Positions 44,783 through 53,497 of a stretch of 64,000 bases of DNA are shown here, piece by piece; the stretch's first letter is position 1; the number at the start of each line of letters is the position of its first letter. This stretch comes from Anaerolineae bacterium (GTDB taxonomy: Bacteria > Chloroflexota > Anaerolineae > Aggregatilineales > Phototrophicaceae): the NCBI GenBank assembly GCA_022820125.1, contig JAJEGA010000033.1:1-64000 (forward strand), in the 5' to 3' direction. Below the pieces are notes generated by a model. The model did not search any database. It saw nothing but the letters and a program-made list of their open reading frames with translations, and was not told the origin of the DNA. The position numbers and the translations under genes were made by a program.

Positions 44783-45939
44783 GACGCGCGCGTCCGAACG
44801 AGCTTCGGGCGATTGGCCCAATCCCAAACGGCGTCGGCGATTTCCCATACGGCTTCCGGGCGGCCGATTTTCCTGGCGTTCGCCGCGCGCTGCTTCAGCA
44901 TTTCCGGGCCTTCCTCAAGCCACTCCTTAATCCGCTCAGCCACCTTTTCCGGCTTGGGCAGGTAGACGCCCGCCTCGTTTTCAATGACCAGCCGGACATT
45001 TCCCGTCTCCTGACCCGGGATGCGATCGCTGATGATCATCGGCAAGCCGGCGATCGCCGCTTCGCTGATGGTGGAGGGACCCGCTTTGGTGACGATGATA
45101 TCCGAGGCCGCCATAATCCGCGGCATGGCGTGATGATTGCTGACGAAGCCAAAAATGTGGCGCGGGTTATTCCACTGGCGGTTCTCCAGCCGCGCCTTCA
45201 GTTCTTCGTTGCGGCCGCAGACTACCAGCAATTGCGCGTCCAGCGGCTGGGCGTCCAGCGCCTCGACCGTCTTGTGCAGAGCGCCCATGCCTTCGCCGCC
45301 GGCCACAAGCAACACGGCGGGCAAATGCGGGTCAAAGCGAAACTCCGCGCGCGCGGCTTCTTTGGTCGTCATCGAATTGATGAAGTGCGGGTTCACCGGC
45401 AAGCCGGTGATCTGCATCTGCGAGGGCGACATGCCAAGACGCAGACCGCGGCGATAAGCCGATTCCGTCGGCACGAAGCAATGGTCGACGCGTGGATCGT
45501 ACCAGAAGGACGGCGTCGTCACCAAATCAGTGACGACGGTCAGGAAAGGCGGGCGTTCGTCCAGCGTTAGAAAAGCGCGAAACGTGGGGTTGCCAATTAC
45601 GGAATGGGTGCAAACGGCGACATCAGCCGGGTGCTCGGCGACGATGCGACGCAGCACTCGGCGGTTGTTGCGATAGATCAACTGGCGCGCGAGACCGGTG
45701 CGGAGCCGCCCGTCAAAAACATGATATACAAGCGCCCAGAGGAACTTTGATGTATTCACGACACGCGGATAAAGCTCCGGCTGTTTGTTGAGCGGCCACT
45801 TGCATTCGCGCAAGACATCCACCGCATCAAATTCAACAGCGTCGCCGTAGCGAATCTTCATGGCGTCTTGAATCGCCTGAAAAGCCGATCGATGCCCGCC
45901 GCCGGTATCGGAGAACAGAAACAGGACTTTCTTGGTCAC
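44779..45939 (-). CDS. MGDG synthase/UgtP-like glycosyltransferase
   Basis: 386 residues, GT28 with the MGDG-synthase N-terminal domain. 'LFLFSDTGGGHRSAFQAIQDAM' is the acceptor-side glycine loop; 'GGEGMGALHKTVEALD', 'ASDIIVTKAGPSTISEAAIAGLPMIISDRIPGQETGN' form the donor UDP-sugar site. Adds glucose or galactose to diacylglycerol, giving glycolipids for the membrane. Together with dgkA, lgt and the CDP-alcohol transferase it points to an active lipid-anchor pathway. It reads toward the secreted protein gene. Confidence 0.9.
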   Translation of the reverse strand: MTKKVLFLFSDTGGGHRSAFQAIQDAMKIRYGDAVEFDAVDVLRECKWPLNKQPELYPRVVNTSKFLWALVYHVFDGRLRTGLARQLIYRNNRRVLRRIVAEHPADVAVCTHSVIGNPTFRAFLTLDERPPFLTVVTDLVTTPSFWYDPRVDHCFVPTESAYRRGLRLGMSPSQMQITGLPVNPHFINSMTTKEAARAEFRFDPHLPAVLLVAGGEGMGALHKTVEALDAQPLDAQLLVVCGRNEELKARLENRQWNNPRHIFGFVSNHHAMPRIMAASDIIVTKAGPSTISEAAIAGLPMIISDRIPGQETGNVRLVIENEAGVYLPKPEKVAERIKEWLEEGPEMLKQRAANARKIGRPEAVWEIADAVWDWANRPKLVRTRAS

Positions 45940-46089
45940 GCGGGGGTTTCCCGAGTCAGGTCAAATTGCATCTGCCCATCAATCATCTACGAGACTCGTC
46001 AACGGCTGCCGGCGGCAATATGCCCGCGGCAACCATGCCACTACTTTATCACTGATTGGGCGCAAATGAACGCGCAAGTGCTGAATCGC

Positions 46090-46315
46090 CAGGGCAATCG
46101 CGGCAAAATGATGTCGCATGGGATGACGAATAATCAAACTGAAATTCAACCACCGAGTACACCGAGTTAAGTTGAGGACACAGAGATATTGGTATTTTCG
46201 ATCTTTTCTCAAACATCTGACGCCGCCACAAAGCCTAAACTGTCTATACAGATTTTCTCTGCATTCTCTTTTCTCTCGGTGTCCTCGGCGGTAATAATTT
46301 GATGGGATTGCCCTG
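46090..46315. mobile_element. MITE-like element, 226 bp, CACCGAGT/CTCGGTG core
   Basis: Ends CAGGGCAATCGCGGCAAAA and TTTGATGGGATTGCCCTG, as in 18810-19083. The interior has ACCACCGAGTACACCGAG and CTCGGTGTCCTCGG motifs in inverted order. Flanks GCTGAATCGC and CCTTATTTGC match only at 6 of 10, so the target duplication is not convincing. No coding capacity. Confidence 0.75.
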
Positions 46316-46390
46316 CCTTATTTGCGAGCTTGCCTGGACCATATTCCGCCTTCGGACGCGGCGGCAAATGTAAAACGTCCATTATCTTTA

Positions 46391-46419
46391 TTACAAACCA
46401 GCGGGAAATCGTGTATATT
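46391..46419 (+). promoter_or_regulatory. Sigma70-type promoter of the M50 protease gene
   Basis: TTACAA (46391-46396), 17-nt spacer, TATATT (46414-46419), 33 nt before ATG 46452. It lies just downstream of the MITE-like element. Confidence 0.7.
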
Positions 46420-46451
46420 CAAGATACTTTAATGCAAAGACCGGTGACGAA

Positions 46452-47198
46452 ATGGCATTTCTCGATCTAAATCCAATCACCATCATCATCAATCTCATCG
46501 TCCTCGGCGTCGCCATGACGGCGCACGAATTCGCGCACAACTTCGTCGCCTGGAAGATGGGCGACGAGGTTCCCAGATTGCAAGGACGCCTGACCCTGAA
46601 TCCGCTGGTTCACATCAATTGGGTGGGCTGGCTGATGTTCGCCATCATCGGTTTCGGCATCCTTGGCAGCGCGCCGATATCGCCTGAGCGCATGCGGGAT
46701 CCGCGCAAGGGCTTTCTGGCGGCGGTCGCTGCCGGCCCCTTTTCCAACCTGGGCTTGGCGCTGGCATCCGCCATCATGCTGCGCTTCAGCGGGTTAAACG
46801 CGCATGGCATGTTGGTCTATTACGGTCAAGCGCCGCTGAGCGACCCGATCAGCATTTTGGCGGCGCTGCTTTTCGCCATGGTGTACTGGAATGTGCTGCT
46901 TTTCGTATTCAATTTGATTCCGCTCTTCCCGATTGATGGCTGGCATATTGTTTTGAGTTTGCTGCCGGGCCGCTGGCTGACCCACTTGCAGATTCCCGTC
47001 GTCATCCAACAGAACCTGCGCCCGCTTTCCGAGTTTCTGATGCGACCGGCATTCAAGTGGCGCGATTGGCAGATGGCGAGCTATTACGTGTTCATCGCGC
47101 TTATATTCATTTCGTTCTTGCCATTTGGCGGCTTCAGTCCATTTGGCATCTTCATTGGGCAGCCGACAAGCGCCCTGCTCCGCCTCTTGCTGTTTTAA
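46452..47198 (+). CDS. Site-2-protease-like membrane metalloprotease (M50)
   Basis: 248 residues with about six membrane segments. Zinc site HEFAH (H25, E26, H29) in 'MTAHEFAHNFVAWKMGD', third ligand D162 in 'FNLIPLFPIDGWHIV'. No PDZ or CBS domain, so it belongs to the minimal rhomboid-like M50 group found beside many bacterial loci. It may cleave membrane anchors of regulatory proteins. The C-terminus ends in a hydrophobic stretch. The HD gene starts 5 bp downstream. Confidence 0.9.
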   Translation: MAFLDLNPITIIINLIVLGVAMTAHEFAHNFVAWKMGDEVPRLQGRLTLNPLVHINWVGWLMFAIIGFGILGSAPISPERMRDPRKGFLAAVAAGPFSNLGLALASAIMLRFSGLNAHGMLVYYGQAPLSDPISILAALLFAMVYWNVLLFVFNLIPLFPIDGWHIVLSLLPGRWLTHLQIPVVIQQNLRPLSEFLMRPAFKWRDWQMASYYVFIALIFISFLPFGGFSPFGIFIGQPTSALLRLLLF

Positions 47199-47202
47199 CT
47201 TG

Positions 47203-47730
47203 ATGAAGGCGGCGATTCACCGGTTTGCGCAGGGCTTCAGCGCGCTGTTCGCCTTCGCCAAACCGCCGGATTTGAACTTGGCGCGGCGTCATCTGTCCGC
47301 TTGCGAATTCAAAGCCTTTCGCTTAATGGCGCGGTCTGAGCAGTTGCACAGCCTGAAGGTGCTGCGGAAGATCCTCGCGGATTATCCGACGGCGCCGAAA
47401 GCGCTAATCAGCGCGGCGCTGCTGCATGATGTAGGCAAGTCACGATATCGCCTTTCCATTTGGCAAAAGACGCTGGCGGTGATCATCGAGGCGATTACCC
47501 CAGCCGCGAGCCGCCGCCTTAGCCAAGATCAAACCCTCAGCATCTGGCGCGCGCCGTTCATCGTGCGGCGCCATCACGCGTATTGGAGCGGCGAGATTCT
47601 TCGACGCTGCGGCTCGGACGCTGATGTTATCTGGCTGGTGGAACAACACCAGGACAATGCGGAGGCTCATCGCGATTATCAGCATTTTAAGCTGCTGACG
47701 CGCTTGCAAAGAGCCGATGGCGCCTGCTGA
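47203..47730 (+). CDS. HD-domain protein
   Basis: 175 residues from ATG 47203. The HD signature is 'SAALLHDVGKSRYRL' (H75, D76), with later His in 'VRRHHAYW' and 'LVEQHQDN', which would complete the metal site. Probably a phosphohydrolase acting on a nucleotide. The first residues 'MKAAIHRFAQGFSALFAFAKPPDLNLARRHL' form a helix. Adjacent to the M50 gene and likely co-transcribed from its promoter. Confidence 0.82.
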   Translation: MKAAIHRFAQGFSALFAFAKPPDLNLARRHLSACEFKAFRLMARSEQLHSLKVLRKILADYPTAPKALISAALLHDVGKSRYRLSIWQKTLAVIIEAITPAASRRLSQDQTLSIWRAPFIVRRHHAYWSGEILRRCGSDADVIWLVEQHQDNAEAHRDYQHFKLLTRLQRADGAC

Positions 47731-47745
47731 CGCGCGCGGCGAGCT

Positions 47746-47777
47746 GGCTATAGAAAGATAGCCTTGGTCTAGGCTAT
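47746..47777. promoter_or_regulatory. Triple GGCTAT inverted repeat upstream of the Rossmann gene
   Basis: GGCTAT (47746-47751), ATAGCC (47758-47763) and GGCTAT (47772-47777) in alternating orientation; the last overlaps a TATAGT -10-like box. Either two alternative hairpins or an operator; 41 bp before ATG 47818. Confidence 0.3.
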
Positions 47778-47817
47778 AGTTGGGGGACGCGCCCGCTGAC
47801 AAAATAAGGATGATGCC

Positions 47818-48837
47818 ATGGCGGAGTTGACGGTCGCAATACTGGGGTTGGATCGGCTTGGCGTTTCAGTGGCGCTGCGCCTGCGGACTTACGTCAAAAA
47901 AGGCGGCGAGCACCGCTTCAAGTTGATCGGCTACGATAGTCGGGAAGACTATGAAAAGCCGGCGAAGAAGCTCAAGGTCTTCGACAAGGTGGAGCGCAAC
48001 TTGCGCGCCGCCGTTGAATCAGCGGACCTGGCGCTCATGAACCTGCCCTTTGAAGATCTGCGCGCCGGCTATGAGCTCGCGGCTTTGTCATTGCGCGAGG
48101 GCGTCGTCATCCTGGATACGGCGGTGATAAAGCAGCCATCGCTTGGCTGGGCTTCCGAATACCTGAGCGAAGAACAGCACCTGATCGGCTTCACGCCCAT
48201 CGTCAATGCCGATTATATGCTGGAGCATCAACTGACGCCCGAATACGCCGCCGACGACTATTTCCATGGCAGCATCATCTATCTGACCCCGGCGGTCAAC
48301 AGCATCCGGGAAGCGATTGATCTGGCGGTCAACTTCTCGCTGATTCTGGATGGCAGGCCCCATTTTCTTGATCCAGCCGAACATGACAGCCTCACCACGA
48401 TCACGGAAGAGATTCCGCAAGCGCTCAGCCTTGCCGCCTACTCAGCCGCCATGAAGCACAAAGCCTGGGGCGATGCGCAGCGCCTGACGAACCCGCCCTT
48501 CAATGTGCTGACGCGCTACCTGCTAACCCACCACCCCGATGCGCTGCGTGATGAATGGCTGGCCAACAGCGATTCGCTCGCGCGGGCGATCGACGATGTC
48601 CTGGCGACTTTGCGCCAGCTGCGCGACTGCCTCGCCGACGGCGATGAGAGCGCGATAGAAGCATTCTTGATCGAAGCCTCGGATGATTATCAAGAGTGGA
48701 TCAACAGGCGTCACAAGAGCGATTGGGGCGAGCAGCCATCGGCGCGCGTGCAATATGACACGACCATCGCCGGCACACTCTTCGGCAGCGCGATCGGCAA
48801 GCGACTGTTTGGCGGCAACCGGGACGGCGACAAGTGA
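47818..48837 (+). CDS. Prephenate-dehydrogenase-like Rossmann protein
   Basis: 339 residues. NAD(P)-binding start 'AILGLDRLGVSVALRLRTY', then 'ESADLALMNLPFEDLRAGYELAALSLREGVVILDTAVIKQP' and 'EEQHLIGFTPIVN', which follow the pattern of prephenate dehydrogenases (D-x-x-S-x-K, H-P). The catalytic His-Pro is replaced by 'TPI', and the C-terminal half is helical. An imine- or ketol-acid-type role cannot be excluded. No aromatic-pathway gene lies nearby. Function not assigned. Confidence 0.75.
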   Translation: MAELTVAILGLDRLGVSVALRLRTYVKKGGEHRFKLIGYDSREDYEKPAKKLKVFDKVERNLRAAVESADLALMNLPFEDLRAGYELAALSLREGVVILDTAVIKQPSLGWASEYLSEEQHLIGFTPIVNADYMLEHQLTPEYAADDYFHGSIIYLTPAVNSIREAIDLAVNFSLILDGRPHFLDPAEHDSLTTITEEIPQALSLAAYSAAMKHKAWGDAQRLTNPPFNVLTRYLLTHHPDALRDEWLANSDSLARAIDDVLATLRQLRDCLADGDESAIEAFLIEASDDYQEWINRRHKSDWGEQPSARVQYDTTIAGTLFGSAIGKRLFGGNRDGDK

Positions 48838-48928
48838 TGTGAAAGCCGTTTGAAAGCTGCCGGCGAGAGGGCGATGCGGATTGCGCCCAATGCCTGCGCC
48901 GCATTTCAGACGCGTCGGAGACAAACAT

Positions 48929-48957
48929 TTGACCACTGGTGATAAATCGGATAAAGT
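48929..48957 (+). promoter_or_regulatory. Candidate promoter of the PDZ-protein gene
   Basis: TTGACC (48929-48934), 17-nt spacer, TAAAGT (48952-48957), 75 nt before ATG 49032. Confidence 0.5.
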
Positions 48958-49031
48958 TATCGGTAGCGAGCAATTCTTGAAGCAGGCGTAGTTTGCTTAA
49001 CAGATTATTGATGGTAAGGGGGAATCCCGCA

Positions 49032-50354
49032 ATGAATCGAACGATAGGCATTTCCATTCGCGCGCTCGTCTTGTTGGCGCTCTTGATGACATCGGCTGTC
49101 GCCTTCGCCCAGGATCAAACCCAAAGTGAAAGCGCAGCCAGCCCGCCATTCATCGGTATCCGATATTGGCATCACGATGAGGGCTTGTTCGTCACCGGCA
49201 TCATCCCGAATACGCCGGCCGCCGCTGCCGACATGGAGGCGGGCGATATCGTCATGGCGGTTGAAGGCGAGCCCATCCGGGTTGAGACCGTGCGCGACGT
49301 GGTTTGGAAACACGATGTTGGCGCAACCGTTTCTTTGAGCATCGACCGCGACGGCCGGCAATTTACCCAGGATCTGACCCTGATCGCGCTGCCCGAGGAT
49401 CTCTTCGAGAACCCCGATTACGCCATGCCGCTTGATCTGGCGTCGGTCGGTCTGTTCGTCGCTCAGTGCAATGACAAGCTGTTGGTCATGGGCGCCTTGT
49501 CTGGCTCCGAAATCGCGACCGCGGGCTTCCATGTATACGACAAAATCATCGCGATTGACGGCGCTGAAGTCCGCACCATTGGCGAAGCCGATGCGGCCGT
49601 TTCCGCTCTGAGCGCGGGCGATGAACTCAGCTTCGCGATATTGCGCGGCGATCGTGAAATGACGATCAAGGTCATCGCGGAAGATCACCGCCGGCGCGAT
49701 CCGCGTCGCCGTCCACCGCGCCGCCCACACCCGCGCTTGGAGGTTGAGCGCGCCTACGTATCCGACAATATCGAACTGGGTTATGGCGATGGCTTCGTTG
49801 TCGTCAGCGTCTTGAACCCGGCGCATGAATTGTACGCGGCTGGTTTGCGCCAATTTGACCTCATCGTCGAAGCCAACGGGGCGCCGGTGGAAGAAGCGAC
49901 CAATCTGTTCAGCGGCGACACGATTCAAGTCGCGGTCGAGCGCATGAACAGCACGCTGCGCTTCGACCTCCCGGTATCGGCGGCGCCGCTGCTGATCTTC
50001 GGCGATGTCGAGCCGGTCGAGCAGGATCGCGCGCAGTGGCTGGGCTTGCACGAGAAGCAGGTCACGCTGGGTGTGCGCTACCTGCAATTGGAGCCCAACA
50101 GCCCCTACTTCGAGGGCAGCGGCTTGACGCAGGGCGCTTATGTCGCCGAGGTGATTGAAGGCTTGCCCGCTGAAAGCGCTGGTATGCTGCAAGGCGATAT
50201 CATCGTGGCGGTGGCTGGCGAGCCAGTCACCCTGGAGATTGACCTGCGCAATCGCATCTACTTCCACGAGCCCGGCGAGCAGGTGACGCTTGATATCCTG
50301 CGCGATGGCGAGATTTTGCAGATTGATGTGACGCTGCGGGTGGCGAGCAAGTAA
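49032..50354 (+). CDS. Secreted protein with four PDZ domains
   Basis: 440 residues from ATG 49032 (AGGGGG upstream). Signal peptide to about residue 26. Four PDZ-like units: 'GLFVTGIIPNTPAAAADMEAGDIVMAVEGEPI', 'LLVMGALSGSEIATAGFHVYDKIIAIDGAEV', 'GFVVVSVLNPAHELYAAGLRQFDLIVEANGAPV', 'GAYVAEVIEGLPAESAGMLQGDIIVAVAGEPV'. A basic linker ('RRRDPRRRPPRRPHPR') separates units 2 and 3. There is no protease domain, so it is not HtrA; it may be a scaffold at the cell surface. A strong terminator follows. Confidence 0.85.
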   Translation: MNRTIGISIRALVLLALLMTSAVAFAQDQTQSESAASPPFIGIRYWHHDEGLFVTGIIPNTPAAAADMEAGDIVMAVEGEPIRVETVRDVVWKHDVGATVSLSIDRDGRQFTQDLTLIALPEDLFENPDYAMPLDLASVGLFVAQCNDKLLVMGALSGSEIATAGFHVYDKIIAIDGAEVRTIGEADAAVSALSAGDELSFAILRGDREMTIKVIAEDHRRRDPRRRPPRRPHPRLEVERAYVSDNIELGYGDGFVVVSVLNPAHELYAAGLRQFDLIVEANGAPVEEATNLFSGDTIQVAVERMNSTLRFDLPVSAAPLLIFGDVEPVEQDRAQWLGLHEKQVTLGVRYLQLEPNSPYFEGSGLTQGAYVAEVIEGLPAESAGMLQGDIIVAVAGEPVTLEIDLRNRIYFHEPGEQVTLDILRDGEILQIDVTLRVASK

Positions 50355-50380
50355 GCTGCTGACAGCTAGAAGAATTCAGG

Positions 50381-50412
50381 AGCCCCTGTCAAATGGCAGG
50401 GGCTTTTTGTTT
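50381..50412 (+). terminator. Intrinsic terminator of the PDZ-protein gene
   Basis: AGCCCCTG...CAGGGGCT (50381-50404), loop extended by T-G and C-G pairs, followed by TTTTTGTTT. Confidence 0.92.
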
Positions 50413-50450
50413 GGCTAGACCACGCGGGATGTTAATAACAGTAGCAAGAA

Positions 50451-50476
50451 GGGCGAGACAGCGGCTCGCCCCTACA
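50451..50476. repeat. Half copy of the GTAGGGGCGA family
   Basis: GGGCGAG-ACAGCGG-CTCGCCC followed by CTACA, between the PDZ gene terminator and the rny stop. Confidence 0.7.
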
Positions 50477-50518
50477 ACGACGCTCTAACTTGTGCTTCGG
50501 CAGCGCAAGCCGGCCTCG

Positions 50519-52090
50519 TTACTTCGCGTACTCCACCCGCCGCGTCTCGCGGATGACATGCACCTTGATCTGCCCCGGATACTGCATATCGCCCTCAATT
50601 TGCTTGGCGATATCGCGCGCCAGTTGAATCGAGGAGTAGTCGTCCACCACCTCGGGCCGCACGATGATGCGAATCTCGCGGCCCGCTTGCAGCGCGTAGC
50701 TTTGCTCGACGCCATCAAAGCCGTTGGCGATTTCCTCCAGCTGCTTGACGCGGCGGATGTAAGAATCAAGGCTCTCGCGCCGGGCGCCGGGGCGCGCGCC
50801 CGATATGGCGTCAGCCGCTTCGACGATAAAGGCTTCGACGCATTCTTTCTCCACCTCGTGGTGATGGGCGGCGATGCAGTTCACCACCGGGTCTTTGCCA
50901 CCGTAGCGCTTGACGAACTCGGCGCCGATCATCGCGTGAGTGCCCTCGACATTGTGATCAATCGCCTTGCCGATGTCATGCAGCAAGCCACCGGCTTTGG
51001 CGATGTTGACATTGGCGCCCAATTCCATCGCGATCATGCCGGCGATATGCGCGGTTTCAATCGCATGAGCGTGCTGATTCTGCCCGTAGCTGGTGCGGAA
51101 TTTCAACGTGCCCAAGAGCTTAAGCACTTCTGTATGCAAGCCGTGGATGCCGGTCTCGTAGGCGGCGCGTTCGCCTTCTTCGCGCACGATCTGTTCGACT
51201 TCCGCCCGCGTGTCTTCGACCAGTTTTTCAATCCGCGCCGGGTGAATGCGCCCATCGACGACCAGTTTCGCCATGGTCCGCTTCGCCACTTCGCGGCGCA
51301 CGGGATCAAAACTGCTGATGGTGACGGATTCCGGCGAGTCATCCACGACCACATCGACGCCGGTCGCCAGCTCAAATGAGCGGATATTGCGCCCGTTGCG
51401 GCCAATGATGCGGCCCTTCATATCATCGCTGGACAAATGAACCACGCTGACGGATATCTCATTCACCTGCTCGGAAGCCAGCCGCTGTATCGCCATGGCG
51501 ATGAGGCTGCGCGCTCGCTGATCGGCGGTTTCGCGCGCCTCGGCTTCCACCTGTCGGATGATGCGCGCCATATCGTTTCGCGCATCGAGCTCAATCGAAT
51601 CCAACAGTTGTTGACGCGCTTCGTCTATCGTCATTTGCGCGATAACCTCGAGCCGCTCAATCATGACGGCTTCGGATTTCTTGAGTTCGTTTTCTTTCCT
51701 GTCGAGCCGGCTTTGGCGTTTGTTCAGCTGCTGATCGCGCTGCTCGAGGCGCTCCATCCGGTTGTCGAGGTCCTTGCGCCGGCGTTGAATCCGTTCATCC
51801 TCGTCATTTAGATCGCGGCGGCGGCGCGAGATTTTCGCTTCGGCTTCGCTAATGCGGCGTTGCGCTTCATTATCGGCGTCGACAAGGATGGTCGTCTTTT
51901 CGGATTCCGCCTTTGTCAGAATCTGTTTGGCATCTTCCGATGCCTTTATGAGGGCGCTCTGTCCTTCTTCTTGCTGCTGTTTGAGCAGCGCGGCCACGCT
52001 CCGGCGGCCGCCGACGATATAACCCGCCCCAGCGCCAACGATAGCAACGACAACAGCGAGCACGATTGTTGCAAGTTCATGAATTTCCAT
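50519..52090 (-). CDS. rny: Ribonuclease Y
   Basis: 523 residues. N-terminal membrane helix ('TIVLAVVVAIVGAGAGYIVGG'), long coiled-coil (about 35-200), KH domain 'GRIIGRNGRNIRSFELATGVDVVVDDSPESV', HD domain 'GGLLHDIGKAIDHNVEGTHAMIGAEF' with 'AAHHHEVEKE', and the C-terminal 'EIRIIVRPEVVDD' tail. Membrane-bound endonuclease that starts mRNA decay in bacteria without RNase E. The SD before ATG 52090 is poor, while a better one (AAAGGAG at 52128-52134) serves an out-of-frame ATG at 52119. recX lies upstream on the same strand. Confidence 0.96.
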   Translation of the reverse strand: MEIHELATIVLAVVVAIVGAGAGYIVGGRRSVAALLKQQQEEGQSALIKASEDAKQILTKAESEKTTILVDADNEAQRRISEAEAKISRRRRDLNDEDERIQRRRKDLDNRMERLEQRDQQLNKRQSRLDRKENELKKSEAVMIERLEVIAQMTIDEARQQLLDSIELDARNDMARIIRQVEAEARETADQRARSLIAMAIQRLASEQVNEISVSVVHLSSDDMKGRIIGRNGRNIRSFELATGVDVVVDDSPESVTISSFDPVRREVAKRTMAKLVVDGRIHPARIEKLVEDTRAEVEQIVREEGERAAYETGIHGLHTEVLKLLGTLKFRTSYGQNQHAHAIETAHIAGMIAMELGANVNIAKAGGLLHDIGKAIDHNVEGTHAMIGAEFVKRYGGKDPVVNCIAAHHHEVEKECVEAFIVEAADAISGARPGARRESLDSYIRRVKQLEEIANGFDGVEQSYALQAGREIRIIVRPEVVDDYSSIQLARDIAKQIEGDMQYPGQIKVHVIRETRRVEYAK

Positions 52091-52165
52091 AGTGGATTGA
52101 CGGTATCCCTTGGATACATTCGTCTTGCTCCTTTCTTCTTATGATTCGGCGAAATGCCACCGATA

Positions 52166-52822
52166 CTAGTCTGCGTCTTCGTCTTGAAAGTAGCCAGGAT
52201 CGCGCGCGTCAAGCTCCGCCTGCAAGCGCGGAATAACATCCCTGATTACGTATTCGCCAAAGCCACGGCGGCGAAGCATCGCGCCCAGCTTTTGCCCGAA
52301 GGCTTGGTGCGTGCTGCCCCGGTAACGCCAGATTCGCGCTTGCGCCGCCTGGAATGCCGTTTCCTCTTCATTGATCTCCGCCAGCAGCGCATCGACGATA
52401 TCGTCATCAATGCCCTTCTGACGCAATTCAAATCGCAGCGCGCGCAAACCCATGGGCTTAAAGCGATCGCGATTGGAGATCCAAAAGCGCGCGAATGCCA
52501 TATCGTCTACATAATCACGCTGCCGCAATCGCTGGATGACGATTGCGATCAGAGAATCCGCTACCTGCTTTTTGACAAGATGGCGGCGAACTTCTTCGGT
52601 GCTGCGCGGTCTATAGGACAAGTAGCGTAGCGCCAGGTTATAGGCGCGCTGCTGCGAGCCAGCGTCCGCTAACTCGGCCACTTCTGAATCCGTCAAGGCC
52701 TGCCCACGGCTGAGACGCGCCGCCTCCATCAGAGGCAAGTCCAAAGCATATTCGTCATCGAGAAAAAGCTTGACGCGTTCTTTATCTCGCTGATGCGCTT
52801 CCAGACCAGTGACAACCGGCAT
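52166..52822 (-). CDS. recX: RecX regulatory protein
   Basis: 218 residues from the internal ATG 52822; the upstream frame to 52906 is not RecX-like. Three tandem three-helix repeats: 'AYNLALRYLSYRPRSTEEVRRHLVKK', 'VIQRLRQRDYVDDMAFARFWISNRDRFKPMGLRALRFELRQKGI' and 'GQKLGAMLRRRGFGEYVIRDVI'. RecX modulates RecA filaments. recA is not in the window. It reads into rny with a 75-bp gap. Confidence 0.88.
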   Translation of the reverse strand: MPVVTGLEAHQRDKERVKLFLDDEYALDLPLMEAARLSRGQALTDSEVAELADAGSQQRAYNLALRYLSYRPRSTEEVRRHLVKKQVADSLIAIVIQRLRQRDYVDDMAFARFWISNRDRFKPMGLRALRFELRQKGIDDDIVDALLAEINEEETAFQAAQARIWRYRGSTHQAFGQKLGAMLRRRGFGEYVIRDVIPRLQAELDARDPGYFQDEDAD

Positions 52823-53139
52823 CGTTTCCGTCCAATACAAACGACCGCAGTTCTTCCGAAGCTGCGGCCACACCAGCGACAAATTACAATACACGCCATC
52901 CGTCAACGAGACGATGGCGGCGCAAAAAAGAATCAGCCTGAAACGCCCCGTAGTTCCTTTCCTACTGCTACGGCGTCACGCGTTTGCATACTCATTGCTG
53001 AACTTTCCGTGTGAAAGTTCATATCAACCTGATCCAATCCAACGGCGAGCGGAATAATCGCTCGTAATTTGCGCGGTCTGAGCCGCAACCGCAAGCTCGG
53101 CGGCGCATGTTGCCGCAAGTTTATCGCCGAGCCCGCTCT

Positions 53140-53247
53140 TTATATCGCCACCTCAACTTGTCGCAGCGGCTGCAAATTGGCGCCGCAACCCAGTCGGTGG
53201 TACTGAATTAACACCCTTTCAGAATGGCAACGACGGCAATTGGTCAT
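53140..53247 (-). CDS. Possible 35-residue zinc-ribbon peptide
   Basis: Minus-strand reading frame 'MTNCRRCHSERVLIQYHRLGCGANLQPLRQVEVAI'-like with CxxC and a later C-G, i.e. half of a zinc ribbon. A TATAAT box on the same strand lies 17-22 bp before it, but there is no SD and the second CxxC is missing, so it may be chance or a remnant. Confidence 0.3.
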   Translation of the reverse strand: MTNCRRCHSERVLIQYHRLGCGANLQPLRQVEVAI

Positions 53248-53263
53248 CAGCCATTCATTATCT

Positions 53264-53290
53264 ATTATACAGAAAAATGAAACTTGGCAA
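53264..53290 (-). promoter_or_regulatory. Minus-strand promoter candidate
   Basis: Minus-strand TTGCCA (53290-53285), 15-nt spacer (short), TATAAT (53269-53264). It could serve the small zinc-ribbon frame or, at a distance, recX-rny. The rest of the 675-bp gap 52823-53497 shows no other feature. Confidence 0.45.
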
Positions 53291-53497
53291 GTACCGCCTT
53301 GCCGCTGAGTTGACGGTGCCGGGAAATTGACAAAGGTCCACCGCGGCAGATTTCTCAATTGATGCCAGAATTGTCCAATAAGACTAGGAAAGCGAGCGGA
53401 ACGTGTGAGCCAGCGCGCGCCGGCAAGAGCAACCTACCGGCATGGACGAAGAGACAGGTGGCATGGGGCGGGCATTTGAAGCTCGCGGGAGTGAGTG

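Noticed and set aside
49005-50267. 420-codon open frame on the minus strand over the PDZ gene
   Set aside because: Antisense shadow of a GC-rich gene; no signal peptide, SD or motif, while the + strand has clear PDZ units.
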